Assembly: GCA_046295175.1 (NCBI GenBank)
Contig: JBKBNY010000002.1
Coordinates: 124,001 to 188,000 of the forward strand
Length of the DNA: 64,000 nt
Origin: JALOLV01 sp046295175
GTDB lineage: Bacteria > Bacteroidota > Bacteroidia > Cytophagales > Spirosomataceae
Direction: 5' to 3'
The notes beneath the pieces are model-generated. The model saw only the letters and a program-made list of their open reading frames with translations, was not told where the DNA came from and made no database searches. Of the stretch, positions 35,611 through 45,210 are shown in pieces. The stretch's first letter is position 1. Every line of letters begins with the position of its first letter. Position numbers and translations under genes: made by a program.

Positions 35611-37098
35611 ATGATAAAAAAACTAATTGTATTTCTATCACTTTTCACAACTCTTAGCACATACGCACAAGTTGACAGAAAATCTGAACTTTATAAAGTA
35701 ATTCTTTATAGAGACAGTTTACTATTTAATGTTGGTTTCAATACTTGTGACATCGCACAATTTGAAAACATTGTAAGCAATAGCTTTGAGTTTTATCATG
35801 ATAAAGCTGGTATTACATCTTCAAAAGTTGAATTCATTAAAAGTATAAAAGACGGACTTTGTAAATTATCATACAAACCAAGGAGAAAATTAGTAGAAAA
35901 ATCAATGGAAGTTTTTCCATTAGAAAAACAAGGACATTTGTATGGAGCCATTCAAACTGGGACTCATCAGTTTTTTGCCATAGAGAAAGACAAACCAGAA
36001 TACATAACAAGCATAGCAAACTTTACTCACCTTTGGTTGCTTGAAGATGGGAGCTGGAAGTTAAGTAAAGGTTTAAGTTATAACCATAGAGAAAGAGAAC
36101 TTACTGATGAAATAAATGAAAGCCTACTGTTTAATGACAAAAATGAAACCGAAAAGTGGATAGCCCAGAATAAAGTTCCCATATTGGGCATTGGTTTTAT
36201 TGAAAAAGGACGGTTGCAAGAAATTAGTCTTTATGGACATACTGAAAAAGGGAAACCTGCATCTGATAATACCATATTTAATGTCGCATCTCTAACAAAG
36301 CCCGTAACAGCTATTATTGCTTTGAAATTAATTAGCTTAGGAAAATGGAGTTTAGATGAACCACTTTACAAGTATTGGACAGACCCAGATATTGCCAACG
36401 ACCACAGAAATAAAAAAATAACAACAAGGCAGATTTTAAGTCATCAAGCAGGTTTTCCAAATTGGCGTTATGATACTGAAAATAAAAAACTAATATTTCT
36501 ATCTGACCCAGGTACAAAATTTGAATATTCGGGTGAAGGGTTAGAATATTTACGAAAAGCATTAGAGAAAAAATTTAATAAAAATTTACAACAATTAGCA
36601 GATGAATTAATTTTTAAGCCATTAAAATTAACTGATACAAAATATGTATGGGAAAGTTCAATTGACAGTTCACGACTGGCAATAGGTTATGATAAAAACG
36701 GCAACACTTATGACATTGTAAAAAGTAGAACGCCCAACGCAGCTGATGACTTAATGACTACAATTAAAGATTATGGAAATTTTTTAATAAGTGTGATGAA
36801 TGAAGATGGGCTTTCTGAAAAAGTATTCAACGAAATGACTAAACATCAAATTGCTAGTAATAGGGGAAAACATTTTGGTTTAGGTTTTGAAATTTATGAT
36901 TTTGATAATGGTGAATTTGCTTTATCGCATGGCGGTGCCGACAAAGGTGTAAGAACAATTATGTTTATTTTTCCTAAAACCAAAAAAGGGCTTATCATAT
37001 TTACAAATTCAGATACTGGAGGTAACCTTTATGAAATTATTGTAAAACATTATTTAGGAGAAATAGGTCAAAAAATTATTGACATTGAAACTAAATAA
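35611..37098 (+). CDS. Beta-lactamase-family serine hydrolase (AmpC/esterase-like), secreted
   Basis: 495 residues. It has a signal peptide (MIKKLIVFLSLFTTLSTYAQ), an N-terminal SnoaL/NTF2-like region of about 130 residues (LFNVGFNTCDIAQFENIVSN ... LWLLEDGSWKLSKG), then a class-C-beta-lactamase-like domain with the S-x-x-K motif VASLTKP (Ser227, Lys230), a YSGEGLEYL segment in the place of YxN, and a C-terminal SHGGADKG. The gene is visibly AT-richer than the permeases around it, in codon choice too. It interrupts the array between permeases 4 and 5 and is flanked by short inverted motifs (TTAGCGGTA near 35568 and TACCGCTAA near 37102). Probably acquired horizontally. Confidence 0.85.
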   Translation: MIKKLIVFLSLFTTLSTYAQVDRKSELYKVILYRDSLLFNVGFNTCDIAQFENIVSNSFEFYHDKAGITSSKVEFIKSIKDGLCKLSYKPRRKLVEKSMEVFPLEKQGHLYGAIQTGTHQFFAIEKDKPEYITSIANFTHLWLLEDGSWKLSKGLSYNHRERELTDEINESLLFNDKNETEKWIAQNKVPILGIGFIEKGRLQEISLYGHTEKGKPASDNTIFNVASLTKPVTAIIALKLISLGKWSLDEPLYKYWTDPDIANDHRNKKITTRQILSHQAGFPNWRYDTENKKLIFLSDPGTKFEYSGEGLEYLRKALEKKFNKNLQQLADELIFKPLKLTDTKYVWESSIDSSRLAIGYDKNGNTYDIVKSRTPNAADDLMTTIKDYGNFLISVMNEDGLSEKVFNEMTKHQIASNRGKHFGLGFEIYDFDNGEFALSHGGADKGVRTIMFIFPKTKKGLIIFTNSDTGGNLYEIIVKHYLGEIGQKIIDIETK

Positions 37099-37267
37099 AA
37101 ACTACCGCTAAAATCGTATTGACAATAGCTGGGATGACGGTTATAAACTCAACATTTATGCTTCTATTTAGCATTTGTGCAAATGTTGGGCTGGCGTATT
37201 TCAAATGTCCCACCATCGCCAATACATAAAACGTTGCATGTAATGACTCTGCATAAATATTAAAATC
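37099..37267 (+). other. Intergenic remnant after the serine hydrolase, attC-like
   Basis: The region carries ACTCAAC (37147-37153), which fits the attC R-double-prime core RYYYAAC, and GTTGGGC (37185-37191), which fits the R-prime core GTTRRRY. Between them, CAACATTT and AAATGTTG can pair with an extra-helical A. The span is only 45 nt, shorter than most attC sites. TACCGCTAA near the stop codon mirrors TTAGCGGTA before the gene. This may be an integron-like cassette boundary, but no integrase is in the window. Confidence 0.35.
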
Positions 37268-39652
37268 ATGATACGCAATTATCTAAAAATCGCATTCAGA
37301 AATCTGTTTAAAAACAAGATTTACACATTCATCAATGTTTTTGGTTTGGCTCTTGGTATCTCTACAACGGCTCTTTTGGCTCTTTGGATTCAGAACGAAT
37401 TGAGTTACGATAGTTTTCATGCAAAATCGAAAAATATATATCGTATCAACACCCATCTCAAAATCAACGATACCGATACTTGGCATTGGGCCAGTACTCC
37501 GCTCAAGTTGTCCGATTATTTCAAAGAAAATGCACCAGAGGTCTTGCAATCTACTCGATTGAATGTTCCTTATGGTGAATTTTTCAGTGTAAAAATCGAC
37601 AATAACGTCATCGGAGAGAAATCTTTTGCTTTTGTAGATAAAAACTGGTTTGATGTTTTCGATTATACATTTATCAGCGGAAACGCCAAAGACTTTGGTA
37701 GTGATAAATACAACATTGCCATTACCCAAAGTAAGGCAAGACAATATTTTGGCGATGCAAATCCTATCGGTAAAATCGTTTCGAGAGACTCTATCAACTT
37801 TGTCGTAAAGGCCGTTTTGGCAGATAACCCCTCTAATTCAAGTTTTAAATTCGATGTTTTAGCTCAAAATGAAGCCCGTTTGGCTAATCCTAAAGTATTA
37901 GAAAACGATTCAAACTGGAATAATTTCAACTACACAACATTTATAGTTTGTAGCGATGGGGTAAACATCAAAAAAACCTCCGATAAATTCACCAAACTAC
38001 TCGCCAAGCTGAGAGAAGATAAAGAAAATAACACCTCTCTCGAAATACAACCCATTACCGCCATCCATTTCGATAATGTTATGCAGTCAGAATGGCTTGC
38101 GGCAACTGGCGATAAATCTACGCTTTACATTTTTGCGATTGTCGCGGCATTTATCCTCTTGATTGCGTGTATCAACTATGTCAACTTGACAACCGCCCGT
38201 GCCAGCCAAAGAGGCAAAGAAGTCAGCATCAAAAAGATGATTGGGGCATCGAATGGTAGCCTTTTCAATCAATTTTTTATCGAATCGGTCATTACAAGTA
38301 TCTTTGCGGCAGCGATTTCAGTTTTATTAATCATTTACGGATTACCGATTCTGGATAACCTCGCCGATAATCAATTCTCACTATCAAATCCAATCATCTG
38401 GGTAATTTTGGCCGTTATCACGGTTCTTTCAATCGTCTTGACGGGTATTTATCCATCTATTTTGTTATCGGCATTCGAGCCAATTAAAATCCTGAAAGGC
38501 ACCAACATTGGCGGTGCTAAAAACGCTACTTTTCGCAAGAGTTTAGTTGTCGTTCAGTTTACGTTCACAATTGTCATTCTGATTTCTACTCTACTGATTT
38601 TCAAGCAATTAAAATTCATTCAAGATAAAAACTTAGGATACGACAAAGAAAACATTTACACGCTGACGATTCCGTGGAATATCAAAAACAATAAGGCGGT
38701 TCACCAAACATTAATGCAGAAATTACAAGCCGAAAGCAGTATTCAGGACGTTACGGCGAGCAGTATGAGCATTATTGATATGCAAAGCACCCACAGCGGC
38801 AGCCTTAACTGGGACGGCAAAAAGCCCGATTGGCAACCAACCGTAAATCAAATGTCGGTAGTGTCTGATTTTAATGAATTTTTTAAATTGAAAATAACCG
38901 ATGGGCGGTGGTTTGACGAAGCCAACGCGGGCGATGACAACCACGTGATTCTGAACGAAACGGCAATCAAAGAATTTAATATCAAAAAAGCCGTCGGGCA
39001 GCGGTTTGAATTTCACGGTCGAAAAGGACAAATCATCGGCGTTGTGAAAGATTTCCACTTTAAAAGTCCAAGAGAAAAAATAACGCCACTCGTGATATTC
39101 AGAAATAACAATTGGCAAAGTACAATTTACATAAAAACAGCCCCGAATCAATTCAGAAATGCCATTGCCACAACCGAAAAACTATGGAAAGAATTGATTC
39201 CTGACTTGGCATTCAAGTATTCGTTTTTGGATGATTCCTACGCAAAACTCCACGAAAAAGAAGCCAAACAATCATTGATGTTTAATGCCTTTACCTCAAT
39301 CGTACTACTGATTTCGTGCTTTGGTCTGTTCGGATTAGCAACATTCTCGGCCGAGCAACGCACCAAAGAAATCGGTATCCGTAAAGTTTTGGGGGCAAGT
39401 GTAGCCAATATTGCCTCTCTTTTATCGCAAGAGTTCATGAAATTGGTTTTGGTAGCTATCGTATTAGCTTCTCCCATTGCTTATTACTTCATGAAGCAGT
39501 GGCTCGAAAGCTTCGCCTACAAAATCAGCATCGAATGGTCGGTTTTTGCTTTGGCTGGCGTATTGGCTCTGCTGATAGCATTCTTGACAGTTAGCTATCA
39601 AGCCATCAAAGCGGCATTGGCAAATCCTGTGAATTCATTAAAGACAGAATAA
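37268..39652 (+). CDS. MacB/FtsX-type ABC transporter permease (permease 5)
   Basis: 794 residues, MIRNYLKIAFRNLFKNKIYT at the start. The first FtsX bundle begins near LYIFAIVAAFILLIACINYV and the second at CFGLFGLATFSAEQRTKEIG. It ends ALANPVNSLKTE. It has the same domain order as the other paralogues and no ATPase. A small secreted protein follows after 33 nt. Confidence 0.9.
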   Translation: MIRNYLKIAFRNLFKNKIYTFINVFGLALGISTTALLALWIQNELSYDSFHAKSKNIYRINTHLKINDTDTWHWASTPLKLSDYFKENAPEVLQSTRLNVPYGEFFSVKIDNNVIGEKSFAFVDKNWFDVFDYTFISGNAKDFGSDKYNIAITQSKARQYFGDANPIGKIVSRDSINFVVKAVLADNPSNSSFKFDVLAQNEARLANPKVLENDSNWNNFNYTTFIVCSDGVNIKKTSDKFTKLLAKLREDKENNTSLEIQPITAIHFDNVMQSEWLAATGDKSTLYIFAIVAAFILLIACINYVNLTTARASQRGKEVSIKKMIGASNGSLFNQFFIESVITSIFAAAISVLLIIYGLPILDNLADNQFSLSNPIIWVILAVITVLSIVLTGIYPSILLSAFEPIKILKGTNIGGAKNATFRKSLVVVQFTFTIVILISTLLIFKQLKFIQDKNLGYDKENIYTLTIPWNIKNNKAVHQTLMQKLQAESSIQDVTASSMSIIDMQSTHSGSLNWDGKKPDWQPTVNQMSVVSDFNEFFKLKITDGRWFDEANAGDDNHVILNETAIKEFNIKKAVGQRFEFHGRKGQIIGVVKDFHFKSPREKITPLVIFRNNNWQSTIYIKTAPNQFRNAIATTEKLWKELIPDLAFKYSFLDDSYAKLHEKEAKQSLMFNAFTSIVLLISCFGLFGLATFSAEQRTKEIGIRKVLGASVANIASLLSQEFMKLVLVAIVLASPIAYYFMKQWLESFAYKISIEWSVFALAGVLALLIAFLTVSYQAIKAALANPVNSLKTE

Positions 39653-39685
39653 AATACCTTTCAACAAAAATAAAACTTAAAAATT

Positions 39686-40321
39686 ATGAAAAACCTATTA
39701 TCAATGTGCCTAATATTTGTTGCATCCAACATTTTGGGTCAGGATTATATTGTCAAACCAGACGGTACAAAGTACACTGGGAAAGCTATTTCTATGTCAA
39801 AAAACACACTGTATTTTAGAACTCAAAATGATAATATTGGTGAGTATAAAATTGATAGATTAGCAGTTATCCATATCGAAGACCCCAATTTTAAGATGAA
39901 AGGGGTTATTTTGACCAATACTAATTACGAAAAAGATGATAGTGGTATCCATATCGAAATGCTAAATAATCCAATTGTCAAAACCAGTGCCTCTCCTAAA
40001 TCAAGTACAACAAATGTTAATATTCAATCAGAAAGGAGTAGTTCACTTAGTATCACAACCGATGACGATAGCCCAAAGGCTAAAATCGTTTTGAAATGTG
40101 TCGATTGCTCAAATTCAGGATTATTAACGATGGAGAGCGAAGATAAACTCTCAAAAGTGGTTTGGGAGTTCGATTATCAGAATGATAGTGCATTCCCGAT
40201 GAAAATAGAGTTAGATAGCGGTAAAACTTACAAATTCAAGTACAAAGACAAAAACAGGCACTCGATAGAGAAGAAAGTACAGATAAAGGCAGGAGAAAAT
40301 ATAATAAATGTATTTCAATGA
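39686..40321 (+). CDS. Secreted protein of unknown function
   Basis: 211 residues with a signal peptide (MKNLLSMCLIFVASNILGQ). The next 45 residues (YIVKPDGTKYTGKAISMSKN ... YKIDRLAVIHIED) look like a small beta-domain. A Ser/Thr-rich linker follows, then a second beta-rich region with two cysteines in KIVLKCVDCSNSG. No family recognised. It sits between permeases 5 and 6 with gaps of 33 and 43 nt, suggesting an accessory envelope protein. Confidence 0.6.
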   Translation: MKNLLSMCLIFVASNILGQDYIVKPDGTKYTGKAISMSKNTLYFRTQNDNIGEYKIDRLAVIHIEDPNFKMKGVILTNTNYEKDDSGIHIEMLNNPIVKTSASPKSSTTNVNIQSERSSSLSITTDDDSPKAKIVLKCVDCSNSGLLTMESEDKLSKVVWEFDYQNDSAFPMKIELDSGKTYKFKYKDKNRHSIEKKVQIKAGENIINVFQ

Positions 40322-40364
40322 CTCTAATTGTGGATGAAATCGTCACAAGCAAATGTAAATCTTT

Positions 40365-42758
40365 ATGATACGCAATTACATCAAAATCACATTCAGAAAC
40401 ATCTTAAAAAACAAGGTTTTCTCGTTTATCAATATCACTGGTCTGTCTATTGGCTTGACCGCCGCCATGCTCATCTTACTTTATACCAAAGACGAAGTAA
40501 GCTATGATAAATTTCATGCGAATAATCCAAATATCCACCGCATCGTGAGTGCTTGGATGAAACCAGATGGAAGCCTCGACCACAAAGACGGCAATACCGG
40601 AGATATTCAAGGGCCGAAATTCAAAGAAAAAGTGCCTGAGATTGAGGCTTTTGTGAGGGTTCAGGGTGAGTTTAAGGATGTTCGTAGCAATGGCGAAATC
40701 AAAGGCTACGAAATGCTCGCTGCCGATGCCAATTTCTTTTCAGTTTTTAGCTTTCCTTTATTGAGCGGAAATCCCGAAACGGCTCTGCAAAAACCCAATA
40801 CCATCGTGATTTCGGAAGAGATAGCCGAAAAATTCTTCAACACCAAAGATGCTTTGGGTAAAGTATTGGAATTGAAAGAAAACGACAAGTTTGTACCGTA
40901 TCAGGTTACCGGCGTTGCTCAAAAATGCCCACAAAATTCATCTATCAAATTTGACTTCTTATTGCCAAAGTTTGTTGATGCAAAGGATTTGAGCAATGGC
41001 GAAAATTGGTTTAGTTTCTTTCAAAATACCTTCGTTTTGCTACATCCACAAGCCGATATAAAAAAGGTAGAGGCAAAAATGAAGCAGATTTATGAAGCAG
41101 ACTCAAAAGAAGCAGCTATGATGATGGCTACTCAATATGGTGAAAAAAATAAAGCCGTTTATAATTTACAACCGCTTTTGGAGATACACCTAAGTACCGA
41201 CTTACCTGCTCAAAATGGCTTGATGGATGCCAGCAACCCGATGTTTTCGTATATTCTGACGGGTATTGCATTGTTTATCTTGCTGATAGCATGCATCAAC
41301 TTTGTTAATCTCACAGTGGCTCGTTCACTCAAACGTGCCAAAGAAATCGGAGTCCGAAAGGTCGTTGGTAGTAGTCGTCAGCAACTAATTTGGCAGTTTT
41401 TGGGTGAATCCTTTGTTTTGAGTTTAATTGCATTTGCCTTAGCAATCTTGCTTGTTGAATTAGTTTTGCCCACGTTCAATCAACTTTCCAACAAAGCCCT
41501 TTCGCTTTCGTATCTATTCGATGTCAAATTAGTCATTGCCTACATAGGTATTTTCTTAACAACATCCCTCCTGTCAGGCTTTTATCCTGCTATTATGATG
41601 TCGGGTTTTAGTCCGATTACTACACTTTATAATCGATTTAATCTTTCGGGCAAAAATTATTTACAGAAATCATTGGTCGTTTTACAATTTGGCTTGGCAT
41701 CGTTTCTAATCATTGTCACACTTACTATTTATTCGCAGTTTAATTACCTGATAAACAAGGATTTAGGCTACGACGAAAAAAATGTGGTTATGGTAGATTT
41801 TGGTGAAAACCTTTCACGAGAAAAAGCGAATATCCTAAAAGAGCAATTATTAAAAAATCAAAATATTATACAAGTAGCCCCTAAAAACGGCGGATTTTGG
41901 GGTACAGTTGCACGAGTAAACAATAAAAAAGATATTTCTTTTGCTTATGAAACCGTAGATGAAGATTACTTGCCTTTGTACAAGATTCCAGTAAAATCGG
42001 GGCGTAATTTCTCTAAAAATTTTGCAGATTCTACCCATTCAGTTCTGGTCAATGAAGCATTTGTCAAAGAAGCTGGCTGGCAAAACCCAATCGGGCAAAT
42101 CGTTGATTTTTTCTACAATAACAATGAGAAATATACAGTTGTTGGAGTAGTAAAAGACCATCATTTTGATGTACTTAGGCAAGAAATAAAACCACAGCTA
42201 TTCACGATGAAAAGCAACGGATTTGGGAAAGTAAATATCAGGATAAAACCCAATACCGAATCGGCGAGTTTGGCTCATATCGAAAAAACCTTCAAGAGCC
42301 TTTTTCCGCTCAACCCTTATGTGTATAAATTCAAAGATTTAGAAAACGCAAAGGCCTACGAATCGGAAGCCAAATGGAAACAAATTATGCTTTTTGGAGC
42401 GGTTCTGACCATTTTCATTTCATGCATTGGTTTGTTTGGCTTGGCAACGCTCTCGGCCGAAAAACGTACCAAAGAAATCGGTATCCGAAAAGTTTTGGGG
42501 GCTTCTATCATGAATATTGTGAGTTTACTTTCGGTCGATTTCTTAAAATTGGTTGGAGTTTCTTTTGTTTTTGCGTTTCCGTTGGCTTATTATGCTGGCG
42601 AAGAATGGCTCAAAAACTATCCTTATCGAATCAATATCAGTGCAGGCTTCTTTGCGATTACATCACTAATCACTATCCTAATCGCATTGTTTACAGTTAG
42701 TTGGCAATCTATCCGAGCGGCCATGATGAATCCTGTCAATTCTATCAAAAGCGAGTAA
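40365..42758 (+). CDS. MacB/FtsX-type ABC transporter permease (permease 6)
   Basis: 797 residues, starting MIRNYIKITFRNILKNKVFS. FtsX bundles start near SYILTGIALFILLIACINFV and CIGLFGLATLSAEKRTKEIG. The C-terminus is MMNPVNSIKSE. No ATPase. It is the last gene of the co-directional array before a strong palindromic hairpin. Confidence 0.9.
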   Translation: MIRNYIKITFRNILKNKVFSFINITGLSIGLTAAMLILLYTKDEVSYDKFHANNPNIHRIVSAWMKPDGSLDHKDGNTGDIQGPKFKEKVPEIEAFVRVQGEFKDVRSNGEIKGYEMLAADANFFSVFSFPLLSGNPETALQKPNTIVISEEIAEKFFNTKDALGKVLELKENDKFVPYQVTGVAQKCPQNSSIKFDFLLPKFVDAKDLSNGENWFSFFQNTFVLLHPQADIKKVEAKMKQIYEADSKEAAMMMATQYGEKNKAVYNLQPLLEIHLSTDLPAQNGLMDASNPMFSYILTGIALFILLIACINFVNLTVARSLKRAKEIGVRKVVGSSRQQLIWQFLGESFVLSLIAFALAILLVELVLPTFNQLSNKALSLSYLFDVKLVIAYIGIFLTTSLLSGFYPAIMMSGFSPITTLYNRFNLSGKNYLQKSLVVLQFGLASFLIIVTLTIYSQFNYLINKDLGYDEKNVVMVDFGENLSREKANILKEQLLKNQNIIQVAPKNGGFWGTVARVNNKKDISFAYETVDEDYLPLYKIPVKSGRNFSKNFADSTHSVLVNEAFVKEAGWQNPIGQIVDFFYNNNEKYTVVGVVKDHHFDVLRQEIKPQLFTMKSNGFGKVNIRIKPNTESASLAHIEKTFKSLFPLNPYVYKFKDLENAKAYESEAKWKQIMLFGAVLTIFISCIGLFGLATLSAEKRTKEIGIRKVLGASIMNIVSLLSVDFLKLVGVSFVFAFPLAYYAGEEWLKNYPYRINISAGFFAITSLITILIALFTVSWQSIRAAMMNPVNSIKSE

Positions 42759-42772
42759 TCCTCAAAAACTCT

Positions 42773-42800
42773 TAGAGACGTTGCACGTGCAACGTCTCTA
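42773..42800. terminator. 28-nt perfect palindrome after permease 6
   Basis: TAGAGACGTTGCAC is immediately followed by its exact reverse complement. It could form a 14-bp loop-poor cruciform or hairpin and ends the permease array. It lacks a T-run, so it may be a dispersed intergenic repeat rather than a classical terminator. Confidence 0.6.
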
Positions 42801-42908
42801 CCTTCTGCAAAATCACCTTCTTGAATTTTTTTTTCATTTCTTCTGTAACCTTCTCCATCTTGCTCAGTTACCACATTCAGAAAACCGAAAAAGCTAAACA
42901 AATTAAAA

Positions 42909-43460
42909 TTGAACACGTTATCTGATAACTATCTGATGCTCAAAGTAAAAGCCGGCGATTTAGATAAAATGGGCCTGTTATTTGAGCGTTACCATAGAGT
43001 CTTGTTTGGCTTTTTGTATCACTCAACCAACCACCGAGCCACAAGCGAAGATTTGGTTCAGACGGTTTTCTATCGAATGCTCAAATACCGCCACACTTTT
43101 TCGGGTGAGGGCGAATTCAGAACTTGGATGTATCATTTGGCTCGGAATGTTTTGAACGATGAATTCAAAAAAAACAATCGGATAAAGTATCAAGAAAACT
43201 TTGCCGAAATCAGCGATAAACAAAACACCGAGAATGATTTAGGCGAAAACATCGAAGACACTGAATCGACCGAAGTTTTACAAAAATCGCTTTCAAAACT
43301 AAGCATCGAATACCGCGAGGTTTTGATTCTGAGTCGTTATCAAGAATTATCGTATCAAGAGATTGGCGAGATTCTGAATATCAGCGAGGCAAACGTAAAA
43401 GTGAGGGTTCATAGAGCCATAAAAGAATTGAGAAATATTTATTTTAAAGAGTATAATTAG
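42909..43460 (+). CDS. ECF-type RNA polymerase sigma factor
   Basis: 183 residues. Region 2 is clear (LLFERYHRVLFGFLYHS ... SEDLVQTVFYRMLKYRHTF ... FRTWMYHLARNVLNDEFKK), as is region 4 (IEYREVLILSRYQELSYQEI ... ISEANVKVRVHRAIKELRNI). The chosen start is a TTG at 42909, because MNTLSDNYLMLKVKAG resembles relatives; the first ATG is at 42936. Its stop is 10 nt before the gene for a membrane HEAT-repeat protein, the likely regulator. Confidence 0.88.
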   Translation: MNTLSDNYLMLKVKAGDLDKMGLLFERYHRVLFGFLYHSTNHRATSEDLVQTVFYRMLKYRHTFSGEGEFRTWMYHLARNVLNDEFKKNNRIKYQENFAEISDKQNTENDLGENIEDTESTEVLQKSLSKLSIEYREVLILSRYQELSYQEIGEILNISEANVKVRVHRAIKELRNIYFKEYN

Positions 43461-43470
43461 TGCTTCGGTC

Positions 43471-44175
43471 ATGCAAGAACAATTTGATGAAATAGAGAAA
43501 GAGATTTGGGAGAAACTCGGCAAAATCGAGACGCCAAATCCGAGCAACGAAATCAAACCTCGTTTTTATGCAATGCTCGATACGTATAAAAACGAACAAG
43601 AAGCTAAAAAAGATAGCGTTTTTGAAAAATTATCAAGCCAATTAAAAGCGTTTTTTAGCCCTAAACCAGTTTTAAATTGGGCATATTCGCTGATTTTAGC
43701 TTTGCTTTTCGGAATCGGCGGCTACTTTATCGGTCGAAACCCCAATCAAGAAAAAATAGAGCAGTTATCGTCGGAGGTGCAAGGCATGAAACAAATGATG
43801 ATGCTTTCGATGCTCGAAAACCCCATGGCAACCGAACGCCTCAAGGCGGTAAGTTATACCCAAGACCTCAAAACAGTTGACGACCAAGTAGTTGATGCAC
43901 TCTTGGCCACCCTAAACAACGACGAAAACGATAACGTACGAATCGTGACAGTCGAAGCCCTCGTGGAGTTGGCTCACAACTCGCGGGTTCGCGAAGGGTT
44001 GGTCTTATCATTAATGCATCAAGATTCGCCCCTTGTGCAAGTTGCATTGGCCGATGCAATGGTTAAGCTACAAGAGAAACGTTCTATCAAACAGTTTAAA
44101 AAGTTACTTCAAAAAGAAGACCTCAACGATTTGGTCAAGAACAAAATCAAGCAGAGTATCAAAGACCTTTCTTAA
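43471..44175 (+). CDS. Membrane-anchored HEAT-repeat protein, putative anti-sigma factor
   Basis: 234 residues. A cytoplasmic N-terminal part of about 65 residues is followed by one transmembrane helix (LNWAYSLILALLFGIGGYFI), a coiled-coil-like stretch, and C-terminal HEAT-type repeats (VDALLATLNNDENDNVRIVT, VREGLVLSLMHQDSPLVQVA). Its position right after the ECF sigma gene and the single helix suggest an anti-sigma factor whose sensor is the repeat domain. No zinc-binding anti-sigma motif is visible. Confidence 0.65.
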   Translation: MQEQFDEIEKEIWEKLGKIETPNPSNEIKPRFYAMLDTYKNEQEAKKDSVFEKLSSQLKAFFSPKPVLNWAYSLILALLFGIGGYFIGRNPNQEKIEQLSSEVQGMKQMMMLSMLENPMATERLKAVSYTQDLKTVDDQVVDALLATLNNDENDNVRIVTVEALVELAHNSRVREGLVLSLMHQDSPLVQVALADAMVKLQEKRSIKQFKKLLQKEDLNDLVKNKIKQSIKDLS

Positions 44176-44193
44176 CACAAAATTATCACAATT

Positions 44194-45126
44194 ATGAAAA
44201 AGCTATTTTTCCCGATTTTAGCGGCGGGGGTGCTACTCTCATGCACCAAAGGTAACGCTCAAAAAGACAGAGACGAAGATACCAATCGTCATTACAGAAA
44301 CAATTACAAAGACAAACCCGAAACCCACCGAGAGGTTATCAAGCAAGAGTTCACGGTTTCGCCAAATGCTTCGCTGATGGTCTATAATATCTTTGGCGAT
44401 ATAAAAGTAGAAGGCTACAACGGCAAAGAAGTGGTGGTTGAGGTAGAAAAAATCATCAAGGCCGAAAGTAAATCAGATGTCGAGTTGGCTCTGAAAGAAG
44501 TAAAACTCGGATTTGACCAACAACAAAACGATACGTTGACTTTCTACACAGCCGAACCCTATGATAGCCGTCCCAGAACTAAATGGAGCTACGATTGGAG
44601 CGATGACGACGAAAAGAAAAAACGACGAGACTACATCGTCCATCTCAATTATACCATCAAAGTGCCGCGTGGTATGGCTTTAAGAATTAGCACGGTCAAT
44701 AATGGAGAAATCGCCGTAAATGATGTCGATGGATTAATCAAAGCCAATAATGTAAATGGTGGTATCACACTCAAAAACATAAAAGCGGCTCACGATGTGC
44801 ATACTATCAATGGCGATGTTTTGATAAATTTCTTGGCTTCGCCACCCGAAAATTCCAAATTTTATACCCTAAACGGCAAGTTGGATATTACATTACCAAA
44901 AGATTTCTCGGCCGATTGCGAGTTTAAATCATTCAATGGCAATTTTTATACCGATTTTGACGGTATCGAGCCGCTACCTGCCAAAGTCGAGAAGAAAGTG
45001 AAACAAGGCGAAAAAGGTACGACTTACAAGCTCAGTAAAATCCATGCTTATCGTTTTGGCAAAGGTGGCAAAAACATTCAAATTGAGACATTCAATGGCA
45101 ATGCTTATCTCAGAAAACAATCTTGA
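44194..45126 (+). CDS. DUF4097-family lipoprotein 1
   Basis: 310 residues with a lipoprotein signal (MKKLFFPILAAGVLLSCTKG, lipobox VLLSC). The mature protein has the repetitive beta-helix-like pattern of DUF4097: LMVYNIFGDIKVEGYNGKEV, ISTVNNGEIAVNDVDGLIKA, and FYTLNGKLDITLPKDF. The family is thought to be surface or envelope-associated and often sits with ECF sigma systems. A paralogue follows after 84 nt. Confidence 0.75.
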   Translation: MKKLFFPILAAGVLLSCTKGNAQKDRDEDTNRHYRNNYKDKPETHREVIKQEFTVSPNASLMVYNIFGDIKVEGYNGKEVVVEVEKIIKAESKSDVELALKEVKLGFDQQQNDTLTFYTAEPYDSRPRTKWSYDWSDDDEKKKRRDYIVHLNYTIKVPRGMALRISTVNNGEIAVNDVDGLIKANNVNGGITLKNIKAAHDVHTINGDVLINFLASPPENSKFYTLNGKLDITLPKDFSADCEFKSFNGNFYTDFDGIEPLPAKVEKKVKQGEKGTTYKLSKIHAYRFGKGGKNIQIETFNGNAYLRKQS

Positions 45127-45210
45127 ATTAGATACAAGATTTGAGACATAAAAATCAAGGCAAATCATTCATTATCAATAATTTATCAGAATTATCAAAT
45201 ACTCAATAAA

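Noticed and set aside
37147..37191. Definite integron attC site
   Set aside because: Core motifs match, but the span is shorter than usual and no integrase is visible, so it is kept only as a candidate.
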